A DNA stretch of 62,076 nucleotides from an uncultured bacterium (GTDB lineage: Bacteria; Verrucomicrobiota; Lentisphaeria; Victivallales; UBA1829). Below, one piece after another: positions 28,540-36,985 of this stretch. Both the position numbers and the translations under genes were made by a program. The notes beneath the pieces were generated by a model. The model was given only the letters and a program-made list of their open reading frames with translations, ran no database searches and was not told the origin of the DNA. Each line of letters opens with the position of its first letter. Positions within the stretch are counted from its first letter, which is position 1. The stretch covers positions 1 to 62,076 of the forward strand of contig CACYZF010000015.1 in the NCBI GenBank assembly GCA_902778895.1. The letters run 5' to 3'.

Positions 28540-30540
28540 ATGCCGCACCCCCGGATTCTCCACATGACTTTTATCTTTTCTCTCGCTGTCATCCTGACTG
28601 CGTTTGTTTTCACCGCCTACGGAGCAATGGACGAGAAAACGGAAGCCAAAGACACGAAAAAAACGGAAACGGCAGGCATGGAGGACCTTCGCAAAGGCAA
28701 GGCCGCTTTGGATGCAAAGGATTTCGAAAACGCGGTAAAGTATTTCTCGCTTGCCGCCGAGCAGGGTAACGCCGAGGCACAATTCAATCTCGGCACTTGT
28801 TATTACAAAGGCGAAGGTGTTGAACAGAACTATAGCGAAGCTGTGAAATGGTATCGCAAAGTTGCCGAACAGGGATATGCCAAGGCACAATACAATCTCG
28901 GTGCCTGCTATCACGAAGGTACGGGCGTCGAACAGAACTACAGCGAAGCTGTGAAATGGTGGCGCAAAGCCGCCGATCAAAGTGATGCCATATCGCAATA
29001 CGCTCTCGGCTCCTGCTATTACCATGGCATGGGCATCGAACAGGACTTTGCCGAGGCAGTGAAATGGTTCCGCAAAGCTGCCGAACAGGGCCATGCAAAG
29101 GCGCAATATGATCTCGCCAGTCGCTATCACAACGGCGAAGGCGTTGAACAGGACGATGCCGAGGCGGTGAAATGGTATCGCAAAGCCGCGGATCAGAATC
29201 ATGCCGATGCGCAAAACAATCTCGGCGCCTGCTATGCTAACGGTGAGGGTGTCGAACAGGACCAGGCGGAAGCCGTGAAATGGTGGAGAAAAGCCGCGGA
29301 ACAGGGCGATGATATGGCGCAATGCAATCTTGCTTTTTGCTATTACAGCGGCGAGGGCGTCGAACAGGATAAGGCGGAAGCCGTGAAATGGTACCGCAAA
29401 TCCGCGGAACAAGGGTATGCCAAGGCGCAATACAATCTCGGCGCCTGCTATGAAAAAGGCGATGGCATCAAACAGGACAAAGCCGAGGCCGTGAAATGGT
29501 ATCGAAAGTCTGCCGAACAAGGACATGCCATGGCTCAAAACAATCTCGCTGTTTGCTATTTCGAAGGATCGGGAGTCGAACAAGATGATACAGAGGCGAT
29601 AAAATTGTTTCTCAAAGCTGCTGAACAGGGGGTTGCCCCGGCTCAATTTTTACTCGGCTTTTGCTATCACACCGGCAAAGGCGTCGAACAGGACCATGCG
29701 GAAGCGGTGAAATGGTATCGCAAAGCAGCCGAACAAGGGTTTGATGAGGCGCAATACATTCTCGCCGTCTGCTATGAAAAAGGCGTTGGCGTTGAACAAG
29801 ACTATGCCAGGGCGGCAGAATGGTGGCAAAAAGCCGCGGAACAGGATCATGCCGACGCGCAAACAAATCTCGGCATCTGCTATGATACCGGCAGGGGCGT
29901 TAAAAAAGACCCTGTCGAAGCAGTGAAATGGTTCCGCAAGGCCGCCGATCAGGGATATGCCAAGGCGCAATTCTATCTCGGCGTCCGTTATTATTACAAT
30001 GGGAATGTGATAGAACAGGACTATGCCGAGGCTGTGAAATGGTTGCGCAAGGCCGCCGATCAGGGGGTTGTGTTAGCGCAGAGCATTCTCGGCGATTGCT
30101 ATAGAACCGGCAAGGGGGTCGAACAAGACCATGCCGAGGCAGTGAAGTGGTTCCGCAAAGCTGCGGATCAAGGCGATGCCGAAGGACAATTTAATCTCGG
30201 CGTCTGCTATCTCAACGGCGAAGGCATCGAACAAAACTATGCCGAGGCAGTGAAATGGTACCGCAAAGCCGCGGAACAGGGGTTGGCCAAGGCGCAAAGC
30301 AATCTCGGCGTTTGCTATTACAAGGGATTTGGCGTCCAACCGGATGATGCCGAGGCGCTGAAATGGTTTCGCAAAGCTGCTGAACAGGGGGTTGCCTCGG
30401 CTCAATACTTACTCGGCTTTTATTATGAATGTGGCAAGGGCGTTGAACAAGACCTGAAAGAAGCGAAGAATTGGTACCGCAAAGCCGCAGAACAGAACTT
30501 TGAGCTGGCCATAATAGCTCTCGAACGCCTTGAGGAATGA
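28540..30540 (+). CDS. Exported Sel1-repeat protein, 16 repeats
   Basis: Start chosen at 28540 (MPHPRILHMTFIF), because GGAAGGA lies at the right distance; an in-frame ATG at 28522 has no such site. A hydrophobic leader (FIFSLAVILTAFVFTAYGA) suggests export and has no lipobox. About 16 Sel1-like (SLR/TPR-type) repeats of 36 residues follow, each with the pattern A-x-x-Q-x-x-L-G-x-C-Y-x-x-G-x-G-V-E-Q-D...A-V-K-W-Y-R-K-A-A-E-Q-G. Such alpha-solenoids serve as protein-protein scaffolds, often in envelope stress or host contact; the partner here is unknown. Repeat 6 (GDDMAQCNLAFCYYSGEGVE) is the same at protein level, and nearly so at DNA level, as a repeat in the gene at 30975. The stop codon is followed at once by a palindromic element. 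Confidence 0.9.
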   Translation: MPHPRILHMTFIFSLAVILTAFVFTAYGAMDEKTEAKDTKKTETAGMEDLRKGKAALDAKDFENAVKYFSLAAEQGNAEAQFNLGTCYYKGEGVEQNYSEAVKWYRKVAEQGYAKAQYNLGACYHEGTGVEQNYSEAVKWWRKAADQSDAISQYALGSCYYHGMGIEQDFAEAVKWFRKAAEQGHAKAQYDLASRYHNGEGVEQDDAEAVKWYRKAADQNHADAQNNLGACYANGEGVEQDQAEAVKWWRKAAEQGDDMAQCNLAFCYYSGEGVEQDKAEAVKWYRKSAEQGYAKAQYNLGACYEKGDGIKQDKAEAVKWYRKSAEQGHAMAQNNLAVCYFEGSGVEQDDTEAIKLFLKAAEQGVAPAQFLLGFCYHTGKGVEQDHAEAVKWYRKAAEQGFDEAQYILAVCYEKGVGVEQDYARAAEWWQKAAEQDHADAQTNLGICYDTGRGVKKDPVEAVKWFRKAADQGYAKAQFYLGVRYYYNGNVIEQDYAEAVKWLRKAADQGVVLAQSILGDCYRTGKGVEQDHAEAVKWFRKAADQGDAEGQFNLGVCYLNGEGIEQNYAEAVKWYRKAAEQGLAKAQSNLGVCYYKGFGVQPDDAEALKWFRKAAEQGVASAQYLLGFYYECGKGVEQDLKEAKNWYRKAAEQNFELAIIALERLEE

Positions 30541-30547
30541 TACGGAT

Positions 30548-30590
30548 CAGTATTTTGGACAGCCACAATGAGACTCGTCCAAAAATACTG
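30548..30590. repeat. Palindromic element, GTCTCAATGAGAC family, hairpin form
   Basis: CAGTATTTTGGAC and GTCCAAAAATACTG form a near-perfect stem of about 13 bases around a loop containing ACAATGAGACT. The same arms (GGTATTTTGGAC / GTCCAAAATACC) and core occur at 35355-36150 and 52458-52552. It lies eight bases after the stop of the first Sel1 gene and is followed by TTTTCTCTT, so it may also end transcription. Confidence 0.7.
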
Positions 30591-30762
30591 TTTTCTCTTG
30601 TTAAGAGCGTGGTCCATCCTCAGTGCGGTCAATCCTGCAGAATGGACGCTCGCAGGCATAGCCGATTTCAACGCCGACGGCACGGACGACATCGCGTGGT
30701 GCAGTTCCACGACGGAGCAGGTCGGCGCGTGGATCGTCCAAAATAAGGAACTTTCCGACTGA
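30568..30762 (+). pseudogene. FG-GAP/VCBS repeat fragment
   Basis: The frame contains WTLAGIADFNADGTDDIAWC and QVGAWIVQNKELSD-stop. This is a single FG-GAP (VCBS) unit with its calcium-binding D-F-N-x-D-G-T-D-D core. The first part of the frame lies inside the palindromic element and is not protein-like, and no ribosome-binding site is present. It is best read as the tail of a lost beta-propeller surface protein. Confidence 0.6.
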
Positions 30763-30815
30763 CAGGGCCTTGCAAACATCGGGTGATCTCAGTCTGAGCC
30801 GGAAAATGCAAAAAC

Positions 30816-30856
30816 AAGTCCCCGAATCATTTGCTGGTTTGGGGCTTCCTTTTTTA
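30816..30856 (+). terminator. Terminator before the second Sel1 gene (hairpin family, copy 2)
   Basis: AAGTCCCC (30816-30823) pairs with GGGGCTT (30841-30847), followed by CCTTTTTT. Loop and stem are related to the hairpin at 17483-17514. Confidence 0.75.
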
Positions 30857-30901
30857 TCTGTTTTCAGATAATTTTCTTTCTTAAAAAAACTGCTTTTTTT
30901 C

Positions 30902-30929
30902 TTGACTTTTTTTCGGGATGTGATACATT
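30902..30929 (+). promoter_or_regulatory. Promoter of the second Sel1 gene
   Basis: TTGACT (30902-30907), 16 bases including a run of T, then TACATT (30924-30929). The third Sel1 gene has the same boxes, spacing and T-run at 32636-32663, so the arrangement was duplicated with the gene. Confidence 0.6.
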
Positions 30930-30974
30930 ATTATCTCACAATTCAAACTGAATCTACCAGATAAGGAGTTTGAT

Positions 30975-32540
30975 ATGAAACATTTTTCCCGCGTGCTTGT
31001 TTTGTGCGGTTTCGTTTTCGCCGCTTCGTTTTCAGCCTGTACTCTCTTCACGTCAGATTCCCGCCAGAATGTAAAAAAGCTTCAGGAAGTCGCGGAACAG
31101 GGCGATGCAAAGGCGCAATTTTATCTCGGCGCCTGCTATATTGCCGGGAAAGGTGTTGAACAAGACTATGTCGAGGCGGCAAAATGGCTCCGCAAAGCTG
31201 CGGAACAGGGCTATGCCGAGGCGCAATATAATCTCGGTGTCTGCTATTACAAAGGCGCGGGGGTTGAACAAGACGATGCCGAGGCTGTAAAATGGCTCCG
31301 CAAAGCCGCGGAACAAGGCTTTCTTGATGCACAGCTCGGTCTCGGCTCCTTCTATAATAACGTTGAGCAAAACTTTGAAGAGGCGGCAAAATGGCTCCGC
31401 AAAGCCGCGGAACAGGGGCATGCCCAAGCGCAATATGATCTCGGTGTCTGCTATTATAAGGGAGAGGGGGTTGAACAGGACTATATCGAGGCTGTGAAAT
31501 GGATTCGCAAAGCTGCCGAGCAGGGACATGCCCAGGCGCAACACGATCTCGGCGTCTGCTATGCCAACGGCGAGGGGGTTGAACAGGACTATTTCGAGGC
31601 GGTGAAATGGTTCCGCAAAGCTGCGGATCAAGGGCATGCCAACGCACAACACAATCTCGGCGATTTCTATAATGTCGGGAAAGGCGTTGAACAAAGCTTC
31701 AAAGAGGCGGTGAAATGGTACCGCAAGGCTGCCGAGCAGGGCCATGCCGGGGCGCAAAACAATCTCGGTGTTTGCTATGGAAAAGGCGATGGTGTAAAAA
31801 AAGACGATGCCGAGGCTGTGAAATGGTTCCGCAAAGCCGCCGAACAGGGGTATGCCGAAGCGCAAAACAATCTCGGCGTCTGCTATTACAAAGGCGTGGG
31901 TGTCGAACAAGACGATGCAGAGGCTGTGAAATGGTGCCGCAAAGCTGCCGAGCAGGGCCATGCCGGGGCGCAGAACATTCTCGGCGTCTGTTATGCTACC
32001 GGCGGGGGAGTTGAACAAAGCTTCAAAGAGGCGGTGAAATGGTACCGCAAAGCCGCCGAACAGGGGCATGCTGGGGCGCAATTCAATCTCGGCTTCTGTT
32101 ATGAAAAAGGCGAGGGCGTCGAACAAAGCTTCAAAGAGGCGGTGAAATGGTACCGCAAAGCCGCGGAACAGGGCTTTGCCGATGCGCAAAACAGTCTCGG
32201 CGCCTGCTATGCTAACGGCACGGGAGTCGAACAGAATCAGGCGGAAGCCGTGAAATGGTGGCGAAAAGCCGCGGAACAGGGCGATGATATGGCGCAATGC
32301 AATCTTGCTTTTTGCTATTACAGCGGCGAGGGCGTCGAACATAACTATGCCGAGGCAGTGAAATGGTACCGCAAAGCCGCGGAACAAGGGTATGCCAAGG
32401 CGCAATACAATCTCGGCGTCTGCTATGAAAATGGCGAAGGTGTCAAACAAGACCATGCGGAAGCCGTGAAATGGTTCCGCAAAGCTGCCGAGCAGGGCTA
32501 TGCGGATGCAAAAGATATTTTGAAGAGGCTGGATAACTGA
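30975..32540 (+). CDS. Sel1-repeat lipoprotein, 13-14 repeats
   Basis: The ATG at 30975 follows AAGGAG. The signal MKHFSRVLVLCGFVFAASFSA ends in the lipobox S-F-S-A-C, so the mature protein is probably a lipoprotein starting at Cys22. It is followed by about 13 full Sel1-like repeats and one degenerate C-terminal repeat (YADAKDILKRLDN). The leader is nearly the same as that of the gene at 32709. Two pairs of internal repeats are almost identical (HAGAQNNLGVCY, SFKEAVKWYRKAAEQGHAGAQ), a sign of recent repeat expansion. Family role: a solenoid scaffold for protein contacts at the inner face of the outer membrane or periplasm. No partner is evident. It has its own promoter and a strong terminator. 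Confidence 0.9.
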   Translation: MKHFSRVLVLCGFVFAASFSACTLFTSDSRQNVKKLQEVAEQGDAKAQFYLGACYIAGKGVEQDYVEAAKWLRKAAEQGYAEAQYNLGVCYYKGAGVEQDDAEAVKWLRKAAEQGFLDAQLGLGSFYNNVEQNFEEAAKWLRKAAEQGHAQAQYDLGVCYYKGEGVEQDYIEAVKWIRKAAEQGHAQAQHDLGVCYANGEGVEQDYFEAVKWFRKAADQGHANAQHNLGDFYNVGKGVEQSFKEAVKWYRKAAEQGHAGAQNNLGVCYGKGDGVKKDDAEAVKWFRKAAEQGYAEAQNNLGVCYYKGVGVEQDDAEAVKWCRKAAEQGHAGAQNILGVCYATGGGVEQSFKEAVKWYRKAAEQGHAGAQFNLGFCYEKGEGVEQSFKEAVKWYRKAAEQGFADAQNSLGACYANGTGVEQNQAEAVKWWRKAAEQGDDMAQCNLAFCYYSGEGVEHNYAEAVKWYRKAAEQGYAKAQYNLGVCYENGEGVKQDHAEAVKWFRKAAEQGYADAKDILKRLDN

Positions 32541-32570
32541 TCGGAAGAAGCAATTTAGTTTTTTTAATCT

Positions 32571-32615
32571 GCCTCCGGGATGGCATTCGCACCGTTCCGG
32601 AGGCTTCTTTTTTTC
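32571..32615 (+). terminator. Rho-independent terminator of the second Sel1 gene
   Basis: GCCTCCGG (32571-32578) pairs perfectly with CCGGAGGC (32597-32604), followed by TTCTTTTTTT. Confidence 0.9.
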
Positions 32616-32635
32616 TGTTTTTGAGGCTTTTTTTC

Positions 32636-32663
32636 TTGACTTTTTTTGGAGGTATGATACATT
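32636..32663 (+). promoter_or_regulatory. Promoter of the third Sel1 gene
   Basis: TTGACT (32636-32641), 16 bases, TACATT (32658-32663), aligned with the promoter of the preceding paralogue. Confidence 0.6.
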
Positions 32664-32708
32664 GTTTTCTCGCAATATTTTCTGAATCTGTCCAGCAAGG
32701 AATTTGTC

Positions 32709-35363
32709 ATGAAGTTATTTTCCGGCGTGCTTATTTTGTGCGGTTTCATTTTCGCCGCTTCGTTTTCCGCCTGTACTGACAATACATCGAATGTCAGCCC
32801 GGAGGTAAAAAAGTTGCAGAAAGCCGCCGAACAGGGCAATGCCCAGGCGCAATGCGATCTCGGCCTTTGCTTTTTCCATGGCACTGGAGTAGAAAGAAAT
32901 GCCGAGGAGGCGGTGAAATGGTTCCGCAAGGCTGCCGAAAAGGGCGATGTCAATGCGCAAACAAATCTCGGCATCTGTTATGAACACGGCTTGGGCGTCG
33001 AACAAGACGGCTCTGAGGCGGTGAAATGGTATCGAAAGTCTGCCGAACAAGGACATGCCTTTGCGCAAAACAATCTCGGCTTTTGCTTTCTCAATGGCAT
33101 TGGAGTAGAAAGAAACGCCGAGGAGGCCATGAAATGGTATCGCAAATCTGCGGAACAGGGGATTGCCGAAGCGCAAACAAATATCGGCCTTTGCTTTCTC
33201 GATGGCATTGGAGTAGAAAGAAGCGCCGAGGAGGCCGTGAAATGGTTCCGCAAGGCTGCAGAACAAGGTTTTGCATTTGCGCAAAGCAAACTCGGCTTTT
33301 GCTTCCTCAATGGCCTTGGAGTAGAAAGAAACGCCGAGGAGGCCATGAAATGGTATCGCAAGTCTGCGGATCAAGGCGATGCCGAAGGACAATTCAATCT
33401 CGGAGTCTGCTATGACAGTGGCTTGGGCATCAAACAGGACAAGGCCGAGGCCGTGAAATGGTATCGAAAGTCTGCCGAACAAGGACATGCCTTTGCGCAA
33501 AACAATCTCGGCTTTTGCTTTCTCAATGGCATTGGAGTAGAAAGAAACATCGAGGAGGCCGTGAAATGGTATCGAAAAGCTGCCGAACAGGGGGCTGACA
33601 AGGCGCAATTCAATCTTGGCAGATTCTATTACGACGGCGAAGGCGTCGAACAGGACTATGCCGAAGCCGTGCAATGGTATCGAAAAGCTGCCGAACAGGG
33701 CGATGTCCAGGCGCAATGCAATCTCGGCGGATGTTATTACTATGGCAGGGGTGTCAAACAAGACTATGCCGAAGCGGTGAAATGGACCCGCAAAGCCGCC
33801 GAACAGGGATATGCCGAGGCACAATACAAACTCGGCGCCACCTATGATGACGGCGAAGGCGTCGAACAGGACTACGCCGAGGCAGTGAAGTGGTATAGCA
33901 AGGCTGCCGAACAAGGACATGCCATGGCTCAAAACAATCTCGGTTCCAGCTATTTCAAGGGCGAGGGTGTTGAACAAGACTATTCCGAGGCGGTGAAATG
34001 GTATCGCAAAGCTGCCGAACAGGGACTTGCCATGGCTCAAAACAGCCTCGGCGCCTGTTTCCTTAATGGCTACGGAACAGTAGAAAACGCCGGAGAGGCC
34101 GTGAAATGGTATCGCAAGGCAGCCGAACATGGATTCGCCGCGGCACAATGGAATCTCGGTTTTTGCTATGAAAACGGCAAGGGCGTCGAACAGGACAAGG
34201 CAGAAGCATTGAAATGGTACTCCAGAGCTGCGGAACAAGATTTTGCCGATGCACAATACTCTCTCGCCACCAACTATGAAAGCGGCAGGGGCGTTGAACA
34301 GGACTATGCCGAGGCGGTGAAATGGTATCGCAAAGTTGCGGAACAGGGATATGCCAAGGCACAATGTAATCTCGGCGGATGCTATTACTACGGCAAGGGC
34401 GTCGGACAAGACTATGCAGAGGCAGTGAAATGGTATCGCAAAGCCGCGGAACAAGGGCTTGCCGAGGCGCAATTCAAACTCGGTGTCTGCTATAGAAACG
34501 GCAAGGGCGTCGAACTGGACAAGGCCGAGGCAATGAAATGGTATCGCAAGGCTGCCGAACAAGGGGCTGCCGAGGCACAATACATTCTCGGCCTTTCCTA
34601 TCACAACGGCGATGGCGTCGAACAGGATGATGCCAAGGCGGCAGAATGGTGGAAAAAAGCCGCCGAACAGGGATATGCTCAGGCGCAACACAATCTTGGT
34701 GTCAGCTATGAACATGGCGATGGCGTCAAACAGGACCATGCCGAGGCAATGAAATGGTATCGCAAGGCTGCCGAACAAGGGTTTGCCGAGGCGCAATACA
34801 ATCTCGGTTTTCTCTATCACAACGGCAATGGTGTCAAGCAGGACAATGCCGAGGCAATGAAATGGTATCGCAAGGCTGCCGAACAAGGGGCTGCCGAGGC
34901 ACAATACAATCTCGGTGTCTGCTATTACGACGACAAGGGCGTTGAACAAGACTATGCCGAAGCGGTGAAGTGGTTCCGCAAAGCCGCGGATCAAGGTTTG
35001 GCCGAGGCGCAACACAATCTCGGCGTCTGCTATCTCAACGGCGAAGGCGTCGAACAGGACGATGCCGAGGCGGTGAAGTGGTTCCGCAAAGCTGCCGAAC
35101 AGGGACATGCCATGGCACAATACAATCTCGGCATCTTCTATAAACACGAACAGGACCAGGCGGAAGCCGTGAAATGGATCCGCAAAGCCGCCGAACAGGG
35201 GCTTGCCGTGGCGCAATACAATCTCGGTGCCTACTATTATAACGGCGAAGGCGTCGAACAGGACCAGGCGGAAGCCGTGAAATGGATCCGTAAAGCCGCC
35301 GAACAGGGGCTTGAACCGGCAAAAAATGCTTTGAAGAATCTGGGAATTGGGCAGTCACAATGA
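32709..35363 (+). CDS. Sel1-repeat lipoprotein, 23-24 repeats
   Basis: The start ATG at 32709 is preceded by AAGGAA. The signal MKLFSGVLILCGFIFAASFSA is followed by Cys (lipobox S-F-S-A-C), almost the same leader as the gene at 30975. About 23 Sel1-like repeats and a degenerate last one fill the rest of the 884 residues. The first third uses a variant repeat (GFCFLNGIGVERNAEEA) not seen in the other two proteins; the remainder uses the common GVEQDYAEAVKWYRKAAEQG type. One repeat near the C-terminus is shortened (FYKHEQDQAEAVKW). The last codons and the stop lie inside a palindromic repeat element (35355-35381), so the element has become the 3' end of the gene. Function: probable lipid-anchored protein-interaction scaffold. 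Partner unknown. Confidence 0.9.
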   Translation: MKLFSGVLILCGFIFAASFSACTDNTSNVSPEVKKLQKAAEQGNAQAQCDLGLCFFHGTGVERNAEEAVKWFRKAAEKGDVNAQTNLGICYEHGLGVEQDGSEAVKWYRKSAEQGHAFAQNNLGFCFLNGIGVERNAEEAMKWYRKSAEQGIAEAQTNIGLCFLDGIGVERSAEEAVKWFRKAAEQGFAFAQSKLGFCFLNGLGVERNAEEAMKWYRKSADQGDAEGQFNLGVCYDSGLGIKQDKAEAVKWYRKSAEQGHAFAQNNLGFCFLNGIGVERNIEEAVKWYRKAAEQGADKAQFNLGRFYYDGEGVEQDYAEAVQWYRKAAEQGDVQAQCNLGGCYYYGRGVKQDYAEAVKWTRKAAEQGYAEAQYKLGATYDDGEGVEQDYAEAVKWYSKAAEQGHAMAQNNLGSSYFKGEGVEQDYSEAVKWYRKAAEQGLAMAQNSLGACFLNGYGTVENAGEAVKWYRKAAEHGFAAAQWNLGFCYENGKGVEQDKAEALKWYSRAAEQDFADAQYSLATNYESGRGVEQDYAEAVKWYRKVAEQGYAKAQCNLGGCYYYGKGVGQDYAEAVKWYRKAAEQGLAEAQFKLGVCYRNGKGVELDKAEAMKWYRKAAEQGAAEAQYILGLSYHNGDGVEQDDAKAAEWWKKAAEQGYAQAQHNLGVSYEHGDGVKQDHAEAMKWYRKAAEQGFAEAQYNLGFLYHNGNGVKQDNAEAMKWYRKAAEQGAAEAQYNLGVCYYDDKGVEQDYAEAVKWFRKAADQGLAEAQHNLGVCYLNGEGVEQDDAEAVKWFRKAAEQGHAMAQYNLGIFYKHEQDQAEAVKWIRKAAEQGLAVAQYNLGAYYYNGEGVEQDQAEAVKWIRKAAEQGLEPAKNALKNLGIGQSQ

Positions 35364-35381
35364 GACTCATCCAAAATACCG
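35355..35381. repeat. Palindromic element, GTCTCAATGAGAC family, partial copy at a gene end
   Basis: TCACAATGAGACTCATCCAA followed by AATACCG matches the right half of the hairpin copy at 30548-30590. The TGA inside ACAATGAGAC is the stop codon of the third Sel1 gene. Confidence 0.65.
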
Positions 35382-35432
35382 TTTTTCCCTGTTGAGCGTA
35401 TTATTCGAGTCTGGATGGTTCTAAAAAAGCCA

Positions 35433-35462
35433 GCCCCCGGAACAGCTGTTGATTCCGAGGGC
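35433..35462. repeat. Hairpin family, copy 3
   Basis: GCCCCCGGAA pairs with TTCCGAGGGC around CAGCTGTTGA. The 5' arm and loop start match the hairpins at 17483 and 46388. No T-run follows on the plus strand, so terminator activity is uncertain. Confidence 0.55.
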
Positions 35463-35481
35463 GGGAGATTGCGTTTCAAGT

Positions 35482-35604
35482 CATTATAGGCTGTTATGGT
35501 CGGAATACATAGAATTCTATAACTCCGTTCGAGTTCATCAAAGACTTGGAAACATTACACCGATTCAAGCCGAAAAAGAGTTCTATGCGAAAAACAAAAA
35601 GTAA
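35482..35604 (+). pseudogene. IS3-family transposase C-terminal remnant
   Basis: The frame reads WSEYIEFYNSVRVHQRLG, then NITPIQAEKEFYAKNKK and a stop at 35602-35604. This is the conserved end of IS3/IS150-type OrfB (integrase-core DDE transposases: YIEFYN..R.H..LG..tP). The catalytic Asp and Glu region, the first ORF and the inverted ends are missing. It lies between copies of the GTCTCAATGAGAC element, which may have been the target or carrier of the insertion. Confidence 0.75.
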
Positions 35605-35621
35605 TACTTAATCATGGGCCT

Positions 35622-36150
35622 GTCTCATTGAGACTGTCCAAATGCCGCGACAGGGTACGATGCCCTGGCAACAAGTTGGCAGTTTTTATGGTTGTCTCAA
35701 TGAGACTTGTCCAAAACCCGCGACAAGGCGCAAAGCGACGGTGCAGAAAAATCCAGGCGTTTGTTTTAATTGTCTCGACTGAGACTTGTCCATATACCGC
35801 AACAAGAAACAAAGCCGCAGCTCAAAAAAATCAGATATTCTTTGGGGGGGGTCTCAAAAAAGACAATAAAAATCACCTCAAAATGGCTAATAACCCCCAA
35901 AAAAGCAGTTTTCACGTTTTCCGTCTCAATGATCCTGGCCCCTGTTTGAGGGTAAAAAAGAGGTATTATGGATTATTGTCTTAATGAGACCGTCCAAATA
36001 CCCCGGCAGGGTGCGTCTCAACGATCAGAGTCAAAACACAGAGGGGCTCTTGTTTTTGTCTCAATGAGCCTGAACCCCTGTTTTGAGGGTAAAATAAAGC
36101 GGTATTGTGGATTTATGTCTCAATGAGACTATTCAAAATACCGCGGCAAT
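35622..36150. repeat. Array of five GTCTCAATGAGAC palindromic elements
   Basis: Copies lie at 35622-35655, 35694-35727, 35772-35804, 35923-36007 and 36058-36150. The core is GTCTC-AAT-GAGAC (or close variants), usually followed by TGTCCAAAATACCGCGACAAG. The last two are long forms: GTCTCAATGA.CCTG, then TTTGAGGGTAAAA, then GCGGTATTGTGGA, the core, and TCCAAAATACCGC. The outer GCGGTATT/AATACCGC arms make a long hairpin with the core palindrome at its tip. A copy nearly identical to 36058-36150 lies at 52458-52552. No coding frame with a ribosome-binding site fits this stretch. Confidence 0.75.
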
Positions 36151-36182
36151 ATCTAAAAATGGGGATTCCAGTTGCTTACTGG

Positions 36183-36211
36183 TTGTTTTTAATGGGATTT
36201 GATGCTATATT
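36183..36211 (+). promoter_or_regulatory. Promoter of the methyltransferase operon
   Basis: TTGTTT (36183-36188), 17 bases, TATATT (36206-36211). The -10 box is preceded by TGC, giving an extended -10 element. Confidence 0.55.
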
Positions 36212-36284
36212 ATTTGCGACAAAAATGATGCCGCCGGGTGCATGAATGCACCGGAGGTCGGCAAAAAAATGGGAGAACAACACA

Positions 36285-36968
36285 ATGGAAAACTCTGATT
36301 CGGAGTTCAGCTGCGGAGTAGATCATGCCGCAGACAAGCCGGAAAACCGGCGCAAAAACAGCCTGCTGAGCAGACTGTTCTCGAACTGTGCTCATCCGCG
36401 CGGCGCGATGGGGCGCATGATGCTCTCAATGATGAACTCCTGGCATGGCCCGCTGACGAACTGGGGCCTGGGATATGTTCCGTTCCAGGACGGATGGACG
36501 ATCCTCGACGTGGGCTGTGGCGGCGGGCAGACGCTTCGGCGTTTGCTCGGGCGAAGCAAGGGGGCAATCGTGTATGGCATCGACATCTCCGACGAGAGCG
36601 TGGCGAAAGCGCGCAAGGTGAATGCCAACTTGCTCAATACACGGGTGTTTGTACAGAAAGGGTCTGCGGCTGAATTACCCTATGCCGACAGTACGTTTGA
36701 CCTGGTGACGGCAGTGGAGACAGTCTATTTCTGGCCGGAGCTGCCTCGTTGCTTCGAAGAGGTGAAACGGGTGCTGAAACCGGGCGGATTGTTCGCCGTC
36801 CTCCTTGAGGTAGCATCCGCGGACTGCGCATGGACGCGGGTCGTCGACGGCATGACGACGTATTCGCCGGAACAGCTGAAGGAGTTTCTGGAGCAGGCGG
36901 GCTTCTGCGATGTGGAGATACATTGCAAGAAACCATCCTACGCCACGATCATAAGCAGACGGCCTTAG
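36285..36968 (+). CDS. Class I SAM-dependent methyltransferase (Methyltransf_11 type)
   Basis: Start chosen at 36285 (MENSDSEFSCG), which has GGGAG eight bases upstream; an in-frame start at 36246 does not. The 227-residue protein has the SAM-binding motif I ILDVGCGGGQTL near residue 72, motif II acidic GIDISDESVAKA, and the later motifs FDLVTAVETVYFWPEL and EVKRVLKPGGLFAV. These place it with the UbiE/Methyltransf_11 group that methylates small molecules. The substrate cannot be read from sequence. It is the first gene of a tight operon (17 bases to the next gene) with a membrane protein and a second methyltransferase, which suggests the three act on one compound. Confidence 0.85.
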   Translation: MENSDSEFSCGVDHAADKPENRRKNSLLSRLFSNCAHPRGAMGRMMLSMMNSWHGPLTNWGLGYVPFQDGWTILDVGCGGGQTLRRLLGRSKGAIVYGIDISDESVAKARKVNANLLNTRVFVQKGSAAELPYADSTFDLVTAVETVYFWPELPRCFEEVKRVLKPGGLFAVLLEVASADCAWTRVVDGMTTYSPEQLKEFLEQAGFCDVEIHCKKPSYATIISRRP

Positions 36969-36985
36969 TTCAGGAGTTCAAAATC

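Noticed and set aside
28531..29646. Long minus-strand frames opposite the Sel1 genes (also 31053-32675 and 32715-35216)
   Set aside because: They repeat with the 36-residue period of the Sel1 genes, so they are mirror frames of that repeat.
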